NCBI RefSeq assembly: GCF_000002425.4
Contig: NC_037266.1
Coordinates: forward strand, 2,228,007-2,292,006
Source of the DNA: Physcomitrium patens
Taxonomy: Eukaryota > Streptophyta > Bryopsida > Funariales > Funariaceae
DNA: 64,000 bases
Direction of reading: 5' to 3'
A model generated the notes under the pieces. It saw only the letters and a program-made list of their open reading frames with translations, was not told the DNA's origin and ran no database searches. Positions 49,201-62,628 of this stretch are shown in pieces. Every line of letters starts with the position of its first letter. Positions within the stretch are counted from its first letter, which is position 1. Position numbers and translations under genes: made by a program.

Positions 49201-52200
49201 TCATACACGCTAACAGTTTCTTCTTCGCCAAATTCTCGAAGCTCCTCTGGACGTGCAACTGGCTTTAACCATCGAACAACTGCCGTGCGTTGTTTTGCAT
49301 CAACACTTTTCAAAATGCCTACATGGATACCACCATATTGAATTTGACTGAAATACACATGGACATCTCCGTGACACTGATCTAAAACTGCCCAAATTTC
49401 AGAAGAATACTAAAATCAAGAGGCTTATTTGCAGAACTGCAGCAAGAAAAAATTCATTCGCGGACTCCGATGAAAATTTATTTTGAAATGAAATTTTACA
49501 AAACGGGTTACAAAATAAATCACAGAAGCGGATGGCGAATTTCAAAGACCACTATATACCCACAGAATAAGCAACCTGTTTCGCATACACTAAAAGAAGT
49601 TTTAATGCCACATATAAACAAAAACAAAATTCAAATAAAAACAAACGCTCACCTACACGACGCACTTCATTGTCAAGATCATCACCATCTGGGCCTTGCT
49701 CTAGCACGTACTGCTCCGGCCAAAAATCATGATCACCAACATGCTCAATTGGAACTAGAGAACATGAATCAACTTTAGAAGATTTACTGCCATCCTGCCA
49801 CAATATATCCACAGATGTTCTAGTATTCACAACCAAAGCAGCCTTCTCCAAGTGTTTGTCCTTTCTTGATGCTTTCTTTTCTTTCCTTGATACCTTTCTA
49901 AGCTTGCCAATCTTACGTTGTTTAGAAGCAGCAACCTCATCAGCAGTTTCCTCAGCTACCTCATCAACTACTCCTTCCGTCGAGCCAGTCAACTCGACCG
50001 CATTATGTCCTATGTTTTCAGAGGAGCCCTCCAAAGATGAAGACTCTCCATTGCGCACATCCAAAGCACCTACTTCAGAGGCGGCACTTGATATTCCTCC
50101 AGCGTCTGCAGCAGACACCTTTGAAGTTTGGGGAAGAATGGCACGATCTCCAATTTGCCAATTTGTATGAGTGAAATATGTCATTGGTACAAGGTCGCGA
50201 GGATCTTGCTCCTCCGAAGGGACTGCGGAAGAATGGAGAGCTGAAACAGCGATCCAGTATACAATCACCAGACCTGCTCGACACCAAAGATTGTTCAAAT
50301 AATTTAGAATTAAATGAAACGAGAAGAGGAACTGATGGAAAGAACGCGACATTCTCATAAATAAGCAACACACACATACAAACAGCAAAAAGGACAAAAT
50401 AGAATTGAACATAACAGAATCAACAGTATTGGGGAACTGCTTCAATCGCTCTCCCATAAATGTTCTAAAATCAGAAAAAAATATGAACCTCACAACTAAG
50501 AGAGGTCCGTAATGGCAACAAGGAAAGCTCACTAACGTTGCAAACACGCATGGAATTATCGAAGATGAGTTATGCAGCAAAGGTGGGACCAACTACGCGA
50601 CCAACAGAAAACAAAGATGCAATAGTATTTCCTGACCACACCCCAATCACTCACCGGCTTCAACCTCTGATACAGTCCCTTCCATCCTGTTCGCTTTATA
50701 GACGCCCCGCAACCATTTCGCGGTTTTAAAAATCCCAGTCGAAGCAGCCCGAACTCGTTGCCCTGGATAGTATGGCGATTCGGTATCATCCATCAAGCTT
50801 TCACTACTCGGAACCAAACGACTCGGTTCCGCATGCTGTACTTTACATTTGCTTCCATCATCAAACAACACCGTCACATTGTCTATTACTTCCTCCACCC
50901 GACCAAGCCAGTGGCCGCGAATGACATTATCCCCAGGTGATAATGCACGCACCTACAGGATTAAGAGCCGGGTATCAGTTCCTCGGATAAAAACCAGGCT
51001 GTCATAGAACTGATGTGGGTATTTCTGTACTCAACATCAAATCCCAACTTGTATTCCTCCTGCAGATATCCACGACGTAGCCATGAACCAAAAAACATAA
51101 AATATAGATGCCGGAACCTGACCCTAAGTGATATGTAAAGGACATGGCAAAAGAATCGGTGATTAACTGCAAAATCATTCAAGCTAAAATACAAATACAG
51201 TTACTTACAATCAAGCAGCTAGGGTGAGTAGGCAACATCAAGAGCTGTGCAATTCAAGTGCAAAGTATACCAGCTGCTCTCATGATCAATAAATTCAACA
51301 ACAATGATGCCAAATGATTGATTGACTAATCTTTAAAATAATGTAGGAGCATAATCTAGCCGGGTGACTACAACTCATACACAGAACCAATGAAAAAGAC
51401 TGGAACGAGCGTTCCTGAAAGGTACTACACTAAGAACTCAACAATTTCCAAACGCTTCATCTTCTGTAACTCTGACTGCAGAAGTGTAATTCCAACTGTG
51501 GCCTATACACTAGGCTCTAAACGAAAGGTAAATCTTTCATAGGAGGAAGAGGTTTAAATATAACCAAAGCTACCTGTTACCGGCTATCTCATAAACTCTA
51601 AACCGTGTGCGTAACAGATTTTGACTAGAAAATACAACCAGCAACATAAGCTACACGTGCATTTCTCTCGCAGTGTAAACCCTAATTCAAAAGAATTGTG
51701 TGAAGCGCTTTAGGTTTGCAAATGCTTGGGGACAAATATTCAAACTCATCACTTAGTGAAATTACTAACCCAAGCGCTAAGCTAACATCCGAACTCGATT
51801 CATGGGATAAGGAAGAGTAAGATAGGAGAAACCACACCCTGAACGGAATCAGCACACGTCTAGGGATTCGCTTAGCCTAATTTTTCATCTTAAATTACAC
51901 AACAGCAGAGGTAATAGCTTTTTATAATGAAACTCCCAGGGTTGATGGGATTATTGCACGCGAAACACTGGCGTCTCCGACAAAAGAAGTGACATTCCCA
52001 TAGCATTAGCTCCTGGGAAACGTCACTGAGCTGCAAACTAGCAATGTAAATGAAAGAGAAAAACTCCAAGCAGAAAGAAAGAGATGTACTCGACGAAGAA
52101 GCCGGCTGTCGATGTTCTTCACTACTTCCTTGTTGGATGTCTCCAGATCAACCGCCATGTCAACGTCCATAACTGTCCCCGTCTGCCCCAATGGATCGGA

Positions 52201-52518
52201 CGCCAACGCCACAATATCGCCATGCATGAACGCCCTGTCCACCACCTGCAAGTCCGCCACCTTTTCTACTGACTCCTGAGAATCAATCCACACAATGCGA
52301 GCGGAGCCTTCCGCAAGAGTACGATCATGGTCGTCTTCTGCCTCATCCTCACTGTCCGACGAATCTGAATCCGACGAATCCCCTCCAACCCTCGTCACCA
52401 TCCCAATCCGTCCTGGATTTGCCAAACTTTGGACAATATCCTCTTGAAACAGCTGCACCACTGACGCTCGAAGCCCCTCCGCTTCCGCTCCATCTCCTCC
52501 TTCCGGCGGCCTATCCAT
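44982..52518 (-). CDS. Large E2 ubiquitin-conjugating enzyme of the UBE2O/UBC23/PHO2 type
   Basis: 1130 codons plus stop in 14 exons: 52518-52090, 50952-50655, 50273-49653, 49381-49082, 48857-48676, 48483-48340, 48103-47770, 47372-47319, 47187-46931, 46654-46585, 46378-46239, 45967-45656, 45497-45411, 45146-44982. All introns are GT-AG and phases agree. The start is the ATG of [10 protein letters not shown]; upstream frame has only TTG. The long N-terminal part (1 to about 870) has the repeated Tudor/KOW-like segments of UBE2O ([63 protein letters not shown]) and a basic stretch near 380. The UBC fold covers about 875-1030, with [20 protein letters not shown] and catalytic Cys about 965. The C-terminus ([15 protein letters not shown]) matches the family tail. 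Arabidopsis PHO2 degrades phosphate transport factors; length here is nearer UBC23 (about 1100 aa), so the substrate is uncertain. Confidence 0.9.
46184..46213. repeat. (AT)n microsatellite in intron 11 of the E2 gene
   Basis: About 30 bp of alternating T and A, 26 bp beyond the splice donor of exon 11 (46239). Confidence 0.8.
48563..48609. repeat. Trinucleotide repeats in intron 5 of the E2 gene
   Basis: An imperfect ACC/ACA run followed by about seven GAA units, within the 192-bp intron 48484-48675. Confidence 0.75.
50953..52089 (-). other. Intron 1 of the E2 gene
   Basis: 1137 bp, donor after CGTCGA (52090) and acceptor CTGTAG before GTGCGTGC (50952). It is the longest intron of the gene. 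No nested gene was found. Confidence 0.85.
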
Positions 52519-53786
52519 CTCTTGAACTGAGAGCCAATTCCTCCAAACCTTACAACATGCAAAGCCACCTCCACTACTCTGACTTTTCAACCGCAACCTG
52601 ACCTAAACAAAAAAATATGTCTGTCCAAATTCTCCCGCAATTTCTTCAAGAACCTCGATACATCGATTGCAATTCTTCTCTCACCAATCTAACAAAGCTC
52701 TCCTCCCTGCTACCGCCACCAGCTGTGTTCATAAAAAGGGCGGTGATGACACACCGTGCTGGCTTGAAACCACATATGTAGGCATCGCTCGATCACATAC
52801 AGCAACAAGTTATGGCCGGGCGAAAGAGGAAAAAAAAAAAAAAAAAAAAAAAAAAATGGAGACAAAGAAATTAGGATAGAGATGATGAAACGAGGGAGTT
52901 GATGATCTAGCACTGGCTATGGCGTCGTGGAGCATATGTAAGGTACAAAGGGGCTTGTCCCTTGGCACGCAAAGGGTTTTAGCTTGCAAGTGAGCAAGTC
53001 ACGAACCCTTGGGTCTGGAATGAACGAGGCTTATGGATGAATGAAATATTGTCCCACTTTTTCATAGGACGTAATTTTCATGAAATCCATACTGTATCAC
53101 ATACGCAAGACTCTTGGGAAGTCTGTCTGCATTAGCAAATGGAGCAGAACCGAGTGGAAATTGCTTAACATCAGAGATAAGGTTACATTGTGTATGTATA
53201 TGGGATGCAAGAGATTTCACAGCAGATACATGCTCTTGGCATGCATAGCCAGTTTTATCAAATAGCACAATATTTGGGGTGGTGAAGTTATGCCACAGTT
53301 ATCATCTTCACAAAAGAAACTTTAGCAACGCAATGCAATGACATTAAGCGGCTACTTCTTTGTTGTCAAAGGAGGAGCTTCCACAATTACAAATGCCATA
53401 CATAGAATATGTCCACGTTGAAAATCATGCGAAATATCAGAGACGTGTTCTCCAGTCTTTCACTTAACCATCGAATACCCAACATGTTAAGAGATGAACA
53501 GAAACAAGAAGTTCAAATTAATGATCATCAAAACCGAAATGCAAAAAAGGATCCGGATCAAAAACGACAACTTCCATCCTGGGACACTGTCCAGAAAAAG
53601 TTGTCGATCCCTAAGTCAGCCTAAAAATTGCTTCGCTCCAGGAACCTACCTAACTATGCTAGTTACTAGCATAGTTATATACCTACTATTAAGTCAATGT
53701 GGTAAGAATCGGAATATGTTGATCCATGGAGGTTCCCAGATCACACTCAAACAAGTTTGGGCAGCTGTTCTCTACCAATTCTAAAT
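52519..53786. other. Spacer between the HSP90 3' end and the E2 start
   Basis: Both genes run on the minus strand, so this holds the HSP90 3' UTR and the E2 promoter and 5' UTR. A run of 27 A lies at 52830-52856. I saw no sequence resembling the miR399 target motif known from the 5' UTR of flowering-plant PHO2. Confidence 0.5.
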
Positions 53787-56700
53787 CTACAGCTCATCCT
53801 TCTCTGAAGAAGCGTCCTCGTCAGCTACTTCGTCACTAGCTGCAGCTTCGGCTGCCAGCTCGGAAGCCGTCGTATCGTCCTGTTACGTGGCAGAAAACTC
53901 GGTTATTTCAGTGAGCAAATGTACCGAATTGTTACTCAACATATGCATTATCATACAAAGTACGATATTCAGAATGATAAGTGATAGCATTGAGGTAGTG
54001 ACAATTGCCGAGGTTGGAACTAAGATTAGGTCTCACCTGATCCATATTCATATTCTGGAAATTTTGGAAATCAGGAGCGTCTTCAACGGCATTTTCAGCT
54101 CTGTCCTTCTCAGTCTCCTCTTCAACTTCGTCTTCTTCTACTGTAGCATCAGGACTGACATTCAAGTTGGATTTGATGACAGAGTAAATGCGGTTGGCGA
54201 AGTCTTTAGGGTCCTCCAAGACAAACCCACTCTCTAACAAAGCCGTCTCGAATACAAGCTTGGCTGCCTGTTTCGCTGAATCATCCTGCAAAACAATAAA
54301 AAGTACTAGTGTAAAAAGGCTGTCTGGCATAGAAGTTAGTAAATGCGAACAATGTCTTGAACATTGACAGTGAATCATGGGCACCTTCCACAGTTGAATC
54401 TGTAATTTCGGGTTAGACAACAATGGAAATCTGGTGAAAACTCACCTCAGAACTCAAGGATATTTTCTCCTTCAAATCTTTGATAATTGGGTGCTTGGGG
54501 TTGATTTCCAGAATCCTTTTACCACGCATATAGGACTGCTTGCTGGGATCAGCTAGGGTCTGAGCTTGCATGATCCTCTCCATGTTAGCAGACCACCCAT
54601 ACTTTGAAGTGACAACAACAGCGGGAGTGTTTGCTAACCGGTTGCTGACCTGCATCAGCAATAGAATTTAATAAATTGAGAAGTCCTCTAATAGATCGGT
54701 TTTAATGCTCACACGTTGAATAACCGAGCTCCCATTTCTTGATGAAAAAATCTCTCAACAAAATTCGCATAGACCAGGACTCACGTGTTAGACCGTCTGT
54801 ATCATTGAAAACGCTTTCTGTTTCGGGGATTGACATGATATAAAACCCAGATGTAGAAACAGAACCTACCTTCACCGCCTCCACCATTTCGCCACTGAGC
54901 AAGTCCTTCCACCATTTGGTGAGCTCCTTGTAAGATTCCTTGATCTCCTTGAACTTAGCTTTCTCATCTTTGCTTCCGAGCTTGAGATCGTCCTTGGAAG
55001 CATTTTGGAACTTTTTGTCCTCATACTCAGTCAGGTTTTGGGTCAAGTACTCATCAACTGGGTCTGTCAAATAGATGACCTGAAACCCGCAATCATATTC
55101 ATTAAGTGTTGAGATGTCTGACTATGCGCCAAAACCATAAAAGTTGAGCTTGAGCATGTTCCAAAAACTACTATAAACAATCAGATACAGCGCTTTACCT
55201 CGTAGCCCTTCTTCAACAACTTCTCAACAAATGGAGACTGTTCCAGCAGTTTCCTATCTTGACCAGTGAGATAGTAAATTTGCTTCTGTCCTGGTTTCAT
55301 TCGTGAGATGTATTGATCCAGTGAAGTCAATTTATCGCCAGACTTAGAACTGCACACCGCGATAAGAAGACGTTACATGTACTTCTACGACAGCGTAATT
55401 GTTTCAAGACGCAAGGGTAAATACATTCTATTACGCCTTTACTGGCCGCAGCTGTTCGACAACCATGCTGAGGAAATGTAAATTCTTGGTAAAGAGAAGC
55501 CAAGCGTGGTGACTGCAAAGCATCATTACACAGGAGAAAAACTATATTAACAAATAAATCGTACCTGTGGAAACGCAGAAGCTTGGCAAGACGAACTCGA
55601 TTAGAGGTATCCTCAATGATACCCAACTTGATAGCTTTTCCAAATTCCTTCCAGAATTTGGCGTATTTACCCTTCTTTTCAGATACTTCTTTCTCTGCTT
55701 CCTTGTCGTCGTCTGCACAGGTTTACACTAGATTCAATTATTCAATCAAAGCAGAGAGCATTGAACAACACCACCTCTTCACAGTAGCCTCATGAACACA
55801 AGCATGTAAATCCACTAACCAGTCTCCTTGTCATCGACTTTTTCATCCTCATCTTCCTCAGCAATTCGTCGGATCATGTCCAAAGCCTTGCGGACGAGCT
55901 TCTTCTTAATGGTTTTTAAGCTGCTGTGCTGTTGCAGCATTTCTCGAGACACATTCAAAGGGAGAGTGTCAGAGTCCACAATGCCCTGCAAAACACAACA
56001 TCGTCAGTGAAACTTAGAAAAAAATTCTTTGGATCAACACTACGATTCGCTGAAGATAGTTAAAACAATGGAATGGGATTTCTAGGAGATGCACTCTAAG
56101 AGCTACACTATGTGCTATGAGATTTTGAATATTCTGCATCGTGCTCACCCTGAGGAAGCTCAAGTATTTCGGCAGGAGTTCGTCGAACTCATCAGAGATG
56201 AATACACGTCGTACATACAATTTGAGAAAAGCCTTTTGTGAATAGTAGTTCTCGAACAAGTCATAAGGAGCCTTAGGAGGGATATATATGACTGCTTTGA
56301 ACTCCACATCTCCCTCAGCATTGAAATGGCTCCACGACATTGGCTTGTCGGTACTGAAATCCTGAATGAGAAAAAAGGACAACAAAAGATTAGGACAACC
56401 CGTCACTTCAACAACATGACGAGCTGATTATTCCCCTAGTCATATAGATTCAGAGACCAACTTCCACAAGTCTCAACATGCGGCAACCTCTTGTCTTAAT
56501 CACACGTTTGACAGATAGCCAAGTCTATCATAGGATTTGAAGTCCAACCCTCACCTTTGCCAGGGAATGATAAAATTTGTCGTATTCCTCAGCTGTGACA
56601 TCCTTGGGGTTTCGAAGCCAAACGGCCTTGGCATCATTCAGAAGCTCCCAATCCCATTTAGTTTCCTTTACAGTCTTTGTCTTCGGTTCTACGAACACAC

Positions 56701-59700
56701 ACGAGTGACACCATAAATTTCTTAGCCACTCATGTGAATCGCGTATGCAGCTTCTATTGAAGCTAACCTTAGTCACTAGGTGGCTATAAACTAAGTACCA
56801 TCGAGGGGATACGCAAACTGAAGTACATGTTCTGCATTAAATATTAGCATCGCCAAATTGCAAATGAGACTGATCACGATAACTCGCTTTTCAAAATAGA
56901 TCTTCGGATTTGTGAACTTACCAGAGGCATCTTCTTCCTCGGTTTCTGCATCATCGGTTTCCTTCTCTTCCTTCTCTTCGGCCTCTTCAACGGGCACTTC
57001 AACATCAACCTCTTTGCTAGCCCACAGGTAAATAGGGAAGCTGATGAATTCAGAATACTTCTTCACGAGTTCCTGCACTCAAATTATCAACAGAATTAGA
57101 CTGTAAAATTAAAAACACTGCCACCTATTTAGTCCCTTACCTCCAGAAAGTTACTTCCTCAATTAAAAGTCAAATCTTAACACCCTTCTACACTGCACAC
57201 ATCACTAATTGTCCCATATCAAATGGGAAGTTCTATGCAAACGTGTGCCGTTGAACACAGTTAGTATGGACGAGTCAATGAACCCTTTGCAAACAACTAA
57301 CTTCACTTGAGAACCTAATTCAGAATCCCTACAAAGCAATCGATTAGACAAACAGGTTTGTTTCCTCACCCTCAACTTATCTTCTTGGGCATATTCAGCT
57401 GCATCTGACTTCAGGTAAATTCTAATCTCGGTTCCACGTCCAAGAGGCTCATTCTCTGTATCTTCAGTAACGGCGAAGTTTCCATCAGCGTTAGACTCCC
57501 AGATATGCCTAGAACCATGTGGAAAAGGCACCCATCAGACACCACAGTTCACAGGAGTTGAACAACAGAGCACAGAGATAGGCAGACCTAAATTACTCAT
57601 TTTCAGGAACAACTCAAATTAGTTTTATCCAAGTACTAGCCAACCAATTGGTTCGAAAGTAGAGTTGCAGAAACAGAAAAACGGCTGCGAAATATTGAAA
57701 GAGTTGGCATAGAGATTTCCCGAAATTGAGGCACGTCAACGAAAAGTTCGGAGTTGGTACTCACTGCACGTCATCGTTGTGTTTGCTAATGACTTCAACG
57801 TGATCAGCAACCAAATACACAGAGTAGAAACCAACTCCAAATTGACCTATGAGGTTGAGATCCCCTCCTTTTTGCATCTGCTCCAAGAAAGCTACACCGC
57901 ACACAAGACAGACATTCCTTCATTAATGAAAGACTTGATCGAGTTACATATGTATCCGGATAGTGCTCCTATACACTGAGAAGGTGAGTTTCATTCCAAG
58001 TATTCATATACCAGTAACTGTGACAGAATTTTGTAGGATATGTTTCCTAATATATTACTGTCGCATGCAGACCAGCTCGCTAACCTGATGTGCCCGACTT
58101 GGCGATGGTACCAAGATTCTTGATAAGATCATTCTTTGTCATACCGATACCACGGTCCCGAATAGTCAACACCTTCTTCTCCTTGTCCAGTTTAATCTGT
58201 AGAACAAATAGTCCAGCCGGCGTTACTATTCAGAAACATTCGAGTCAACTGATTGCTAACAGGTAAATTGAAGAGAGGTGTGACAATTCCAACCTAAGAT
58301 AAACAGGACTAAAGTATTAATCGCTTACGTGGATATCCAGTTTTGCGTCATCTCCTTCGCCAAGAACTGAAGAATCGGTGAGAGAAAGGAACCGAATCTT
58401 GTCCAACGCCTGCGTACTCAGAATGAATCACGGTGAGTCGACAAAGCCAGACTTCACAAGCTACATTGGACACGAATTTTACACGACTCTTCAATGTCCA
58501 CGAAGAAAGTACAGACAGCGATCGAACCACCGATAGATAAATTTGGAAGTTAATAAAACTGTGATGAGATATATAATTAATTAAGAATTGAGAAGTCATT
58601 GGCTTGCGGAGAAATTTGCAACTTACATCAGAAGCATTGGAGATCAATTCGCGAAGGAAGATGTCTTTGTTGCTATACAAAGAGTGGATGATGATATCCA
58701 TCAACCTTGAGACTTCAGCTTGGAACTCAAACTTCTCAGCATTGCTTCTGAGATTCTTGGAAGTCATAGACTCACTCTCCCTGCATGTCGAAAACAAGAA
58801 CCCTCACTGTCAGCATGAATTTACGTGCAACAAATAGAGTGACTTCCAAATGCATGACATGATCAATGACTAATTTTCACAATTAACTGTTTAAAATCTT
58901 TCCAGAAGTAGAACCCCAAGAGAGGTTACATACACAGATACATGAAACCAGTGATCTCATGTAATGTACCTTTTAACAACTTCAGAATCAGTGGTGGAAC
59001 CAGCAGGCACAGCCCCAAGGTTCTCTTCCAACTTTGGGAGAGCTCCATCATCTATTTTCGATTCTTCCTGCGCATGTGCTCGTCCAGAACGGCCTGCACT
59101 ACATACACCCCCATGAGATACGAAACAGAACCAGAAATGATAAGATAATACATCTCACTGATGATATAATTCTGATCGCACAGCTGAGTCCTCAACGCGA
59201 ATATCTACAACACCTATGGCCGAGGTAAAATTCCACGATTCCAACTGAGAAACTGAAACCCCTAAACACCTTTCAACTACGTCCATACGTGAAGAACTGT
59301 CTCATTACATGTTGGACCTGGAAAATGGATCGCGTAGCAACTGCCGAGCACCTCCAAGATAAGAAAAAATCACAGTTCATCGAAAGAAAGATGCATAAAC
59401 TGTTACCCACGGAATTGGAGCCACCGAACACGAAGTTCAGGCTTACTCTACCGTGACAAAGTCAAGCACGAGCACATTCTCTTTGCTACCGACAACTAAC
59501 AGGAGACAGTACCAAAACAACCACAAGGATATACACTATGAGCTAGCATCCCCAGACCTCCAAAGGCAAAATCTGCCAGCACATCTTTCGAACCTCGCAC
59601 AAACTATAAACCGATTCTTTAAACCTATTTCCAAACCTTTGCGGCCTGCATTGCAGAACCCAACCTTACAACGATCTGTAAGAAATGTGCAAAAACACGA

Positions 59701-60055
59701 AAAGAGAACCTCGAACCGTCCCTTACGCTAAGCCGACAATAACCAATACAAAAAACAAACTCCTAAAATCGCACAAAAGCACACCATCTATATCCCTGAA
59801 GTCGACACCCGAGCCGCCTCAAAATCAGATCACCCTACTTCCACCCCAAGATCAGAACCACCTCACAGCCAAAAATAAAACATTACATGTGAACAAAAAA
59901 AATAACACAACGACAACAGCAAAGGAAGGGGAGAAAAGCTCAAAAACAACAAAGGCTATACCATTGGAGTTGAGCTGCAGGGAGGAGAACGACAGTAGCA
60001 AGCAGAGCAGAAGCAGAGATGAGAGACGCCGATCCATGAACTGAAGACGCGCCAT
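53787..60055 (-). CDS. HSP90-7: Endoplasmic reticulum HSP90 (GRP94/endoplasmin, SHEPHERD type)
   Basis: 849 aa in 17 exons: 60055-59962, 59093-58970, 58780-58627, 58409-58329, 58196-58085, 57891-57765, 57508-57370, 57072-56922, 56688-56555, 56361-56149, 55985-55820, 55712-55565, 55349-55199, 55079-54870, 54649-54446, 54285-54037, 53879-53787. All GT-AG, phases agree. The start [11 protein letters not shown] leads a signal peptide with [10 protein letters not shown]. The N-terminal ATPase (about 75-275) has [26 protein letters not shown] and GQFGVGFYS. An acidic linker (about 297-325) follows. The middle domain has the ATPase Arg in [11 protein letters not shown]. The C-terminus ends KDEL, which retrieves it to the ER. 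This chaperone folds secretory and membrane proteins; in Arabidopsis the orthologue is needed for CLAVATA function. Length is close to the usual 820-830 aa. No defect is seen. Confidence 0.97.
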
Positions 60056-60289
60056 AGCTTGTCCGTCTCGCCGCAACAATGCCTGAGGACACTGGGCTAA
60101 CAACTACATAAGTCCACAATCTGGAAGAATGCGTGAATTGTAATACTGCCCGAGAGATTATACAGAAGAAAAGTATTCTAGAACTTTCTCTGCAGCAGTG
60201 GCACTGTGCCAACGCCGAACGGGCTGGGCAGTGGGACGAAAAAATTACAATGGTTATAGAAATGCAAAGTAAATTGCTCGTTGTGGGAC

Positions 60290-60401
60290 CGTGGAAGGAA
60301 ATTGGTGGTCCACTTGGAAACGAAGTATCAATGATGTGGAAGGGACTCCTCATTGGTTCTCGTGGAGGATTTGTGCTGATGTGGAAGAATTCACCGATTG
60401 G
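60290..60401 (-). promoter_or_regulatory. Cluster of CCAAT/CCAC(A/G) pairs upstream of the ER HSP90
   Basis: On the minus strand there are three CCAAT boxes (60401-60397, 60356-60352, 60305-60301), followed by CCACA, CCACA and CCACG after 12, 12 and 6 nt. The ER stress element is CCAAT-N9-CCACG, so these are imperfect in spacing. They lie about 235-345 bp before the ATG of a chaperone normally induced by unfolded proteins. Confidence 0.35.
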
Positions 60402-61675
60402 ACCAAAGATCTCCTGACCCATCTAGCCAACAATGCTGTCGTCGCCAACTGGTGATGGGATCGAACCACGCCGATTGTAATTAGACAATATCATTCCCCT
60501 GTATCCACCGCAACGTGGTGTTAGTAGAAACTAATGAAGAAATGTATTTTCTACAAAGTAGGTTTAGTTCCGTGTCGGATTAGTCATGGGATATTCTTTT
60601 CACCGCAAATAAAAAATAAAAAATAAAAAATGCAACCTCAAATAATATTCCATATTTGTTAGAAGAAGTGATTCAATTTTTTTTAAATGAATTTTGTTTG
60701 TTTCAAATATGACTGATATTGCTTATCACCGTCAAAGAATGCACAATGTAATTTAGTAATTTAGTAATTTAGCTAAACTTATATTTAATTAAAAATATTA
60801 CATTATGACATTCATAACCTTTGCTCTATTTTTACAAAAATATGTTATAATTGCCAATAATTTTAGACTGCCCGTATTTTTTAGATCTTAATTATATAAT
60901 TCATCTTTTTTATTAAAGTATTTCTTCGGTATCATAATTTTGTAACAAAATTGTATTTCTGTAATTTAATATTATTTTTTAAAAAAAATTGTTCAAATTT
61001 TAAAAGTTTTACACAGTATGAATCTTTTCAAAAACTTTCATGTAATTTTTTTGAAAATAATTTCAGTCCGGTTTTGTAAATCATACCACAATTCAAAATG
61101 TTATGTAAAATGTTACTGATAATGTGGTTTTCATGATGTGAAGACTTGAGATATTTTTTTCTGTCAAAAGAAATCTTTCAAGCTCAAGGCTAATGCTAAA
61201 AAACATCAATAAAACATGAGTCAATAATTCCTTTCAAAAATAATATATCCTTTTTCTTGAAACCACTTATAAAATTATTTGATGACTTATTTTTATTAGC
61301 TATAATATTTGATTTGTATTAAAAGATCATACTTTACATGTATTAGAATTGTGTGTTTTGAGGTTTTATCAGTTTACACAAAATTAATGATTTATCGTTA
61401 TTATTCTTATTTACATAAATATGTACAAGAAACAATAAAAATATATAATTATTAGTAAAACATGGCTTAAATATTTGTGAAAACTCTTATCATTTTTTTT
61501 AATAATTAATATTCAGATTCAGAAATATAGGATCTAATTTTATGTAAATATATTCTTAACAAGATACAAGGTTTTTTTCTCCAAATAGTAATTTTTCATG
61601 TGTTATAGAAAAAATACTCACTTTTACTACTGGATCTATGATGGATTGAATTTTAAAGTATGTGTACGAATAAGT

Positions 61676-61719
<44 letters not shown>

Positions 61720-62150
61720 ATTTTTTTTTATAAAATAAATGTATTTATTTAAAACTTTAATTCCGTGATATATTGGAGATCAGGATAATAATAAGCAAAC
61801 CTAACATATCCTCACAAATTTTGAAAGTCTACTATAATTTATAGAAAATAATAAACGTCACAAATTTCGTTAAACAAACATATCTATTTGTATTACTTGT
61901 TTGATTTTAATTTAAAATCAAACTGAATTTTTTTTCTTTGAACTATAAAAATAAATATAAAATTATCAAAGTCATAAAATCATTTTTAAACCAAAACTAG
62001 ATTATCAAAAGCAGATGGTAATTGGCACCTAAAAGGGAATATTAAAAGTACTCCAAGTGCTAGTATTTCAGTGAAATAAAGATGACCTGCTCCACTTTTT
62101 GAGGAGGAAAATGCCCATAAATAGAAATCAAATTAACTTTGTTTAGAGTT
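60402..62150. other. AT-rich spacer between HSP90 and tRNase Z genes
   Basis: Ordinary composition to about 60,600, then AT-rich without any gene or recognisable element. An (AT)n microsatellite of about 34 bp lies at 61680-61713. Promoter regions of the two divergent genes must lie at its edges. Confidence 0.55.
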
Positions 62151-62284
62151 CTTTGAACTTAAGGTCAATCCTCGCAGAATTACAAGTAATAAATGGATTT
62201 AATTTAATTACAGCTGCCCCAAACGTGCTGCCCGACATGTGGCTGTGGAGGTGGTCGACGGGCGTCATTCGTCGAGGGAGTATT

Positions 62285-62396
62285 CATCCACGAAGTCATC
62301 AATGGATGAAAATAATGGGAGATATTCCCCATCCACGACATTCATCAGTGGATGAACAATGATGGGAGATATTTTCCATCCACGAAGCCGTCATCT
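62285..62396 (+). repeat. Tandem repeat upstream of the tRNase Z gene
   Basis: Two imperfect units of 45 and 47 bp and the start of a third, each beginning CATCCACGA and containing GATGGGAGATATT or a close variant. CATCCAC and GTGGATG within it can pair as a 7-bp stem. It lies about 235-345 bp upstream of the start codon. Confidence 0.8.
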
Positions 62397-62628
62397 TGAG
62401 AGTTATGCATCCGTGTAGAGGCAAAGCCCAAACTAGCTTGGGGACAGGATGTGGCGGTTTAAGGGAAACCGACGCTGCGACAAGGCTTGAGGTTCACGGG
62501 ATCCCCCAAACCCTAGCCCCTCCTGTGTTTGCAACCAAACTGGCTCTTTACACCATAGCCAGAGCCACAGGCAGGCTGAGCTTGGACGAAGTCTCCGCCC
62601 CTGCTTCGGAGCTTCGACTCGCTCCTCC

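Noticed and set aside
52519-52596. N-terminal extension of the E2 frame and a similar one for HSP90 (60056-60103)
   Set aside because: Both begin with TTG. The ATGs at 52518 and 60055 give the expected starts, the latter with a proper signal peptide.
60455-60478. tRNA-like T-arm (GGTTCGATCCC on the minus strand)
   Set aside because: No acceptor stem closes over it, the supposed anticodon stem leaves a six-base loop and no D-arm is present. Chance similarity.
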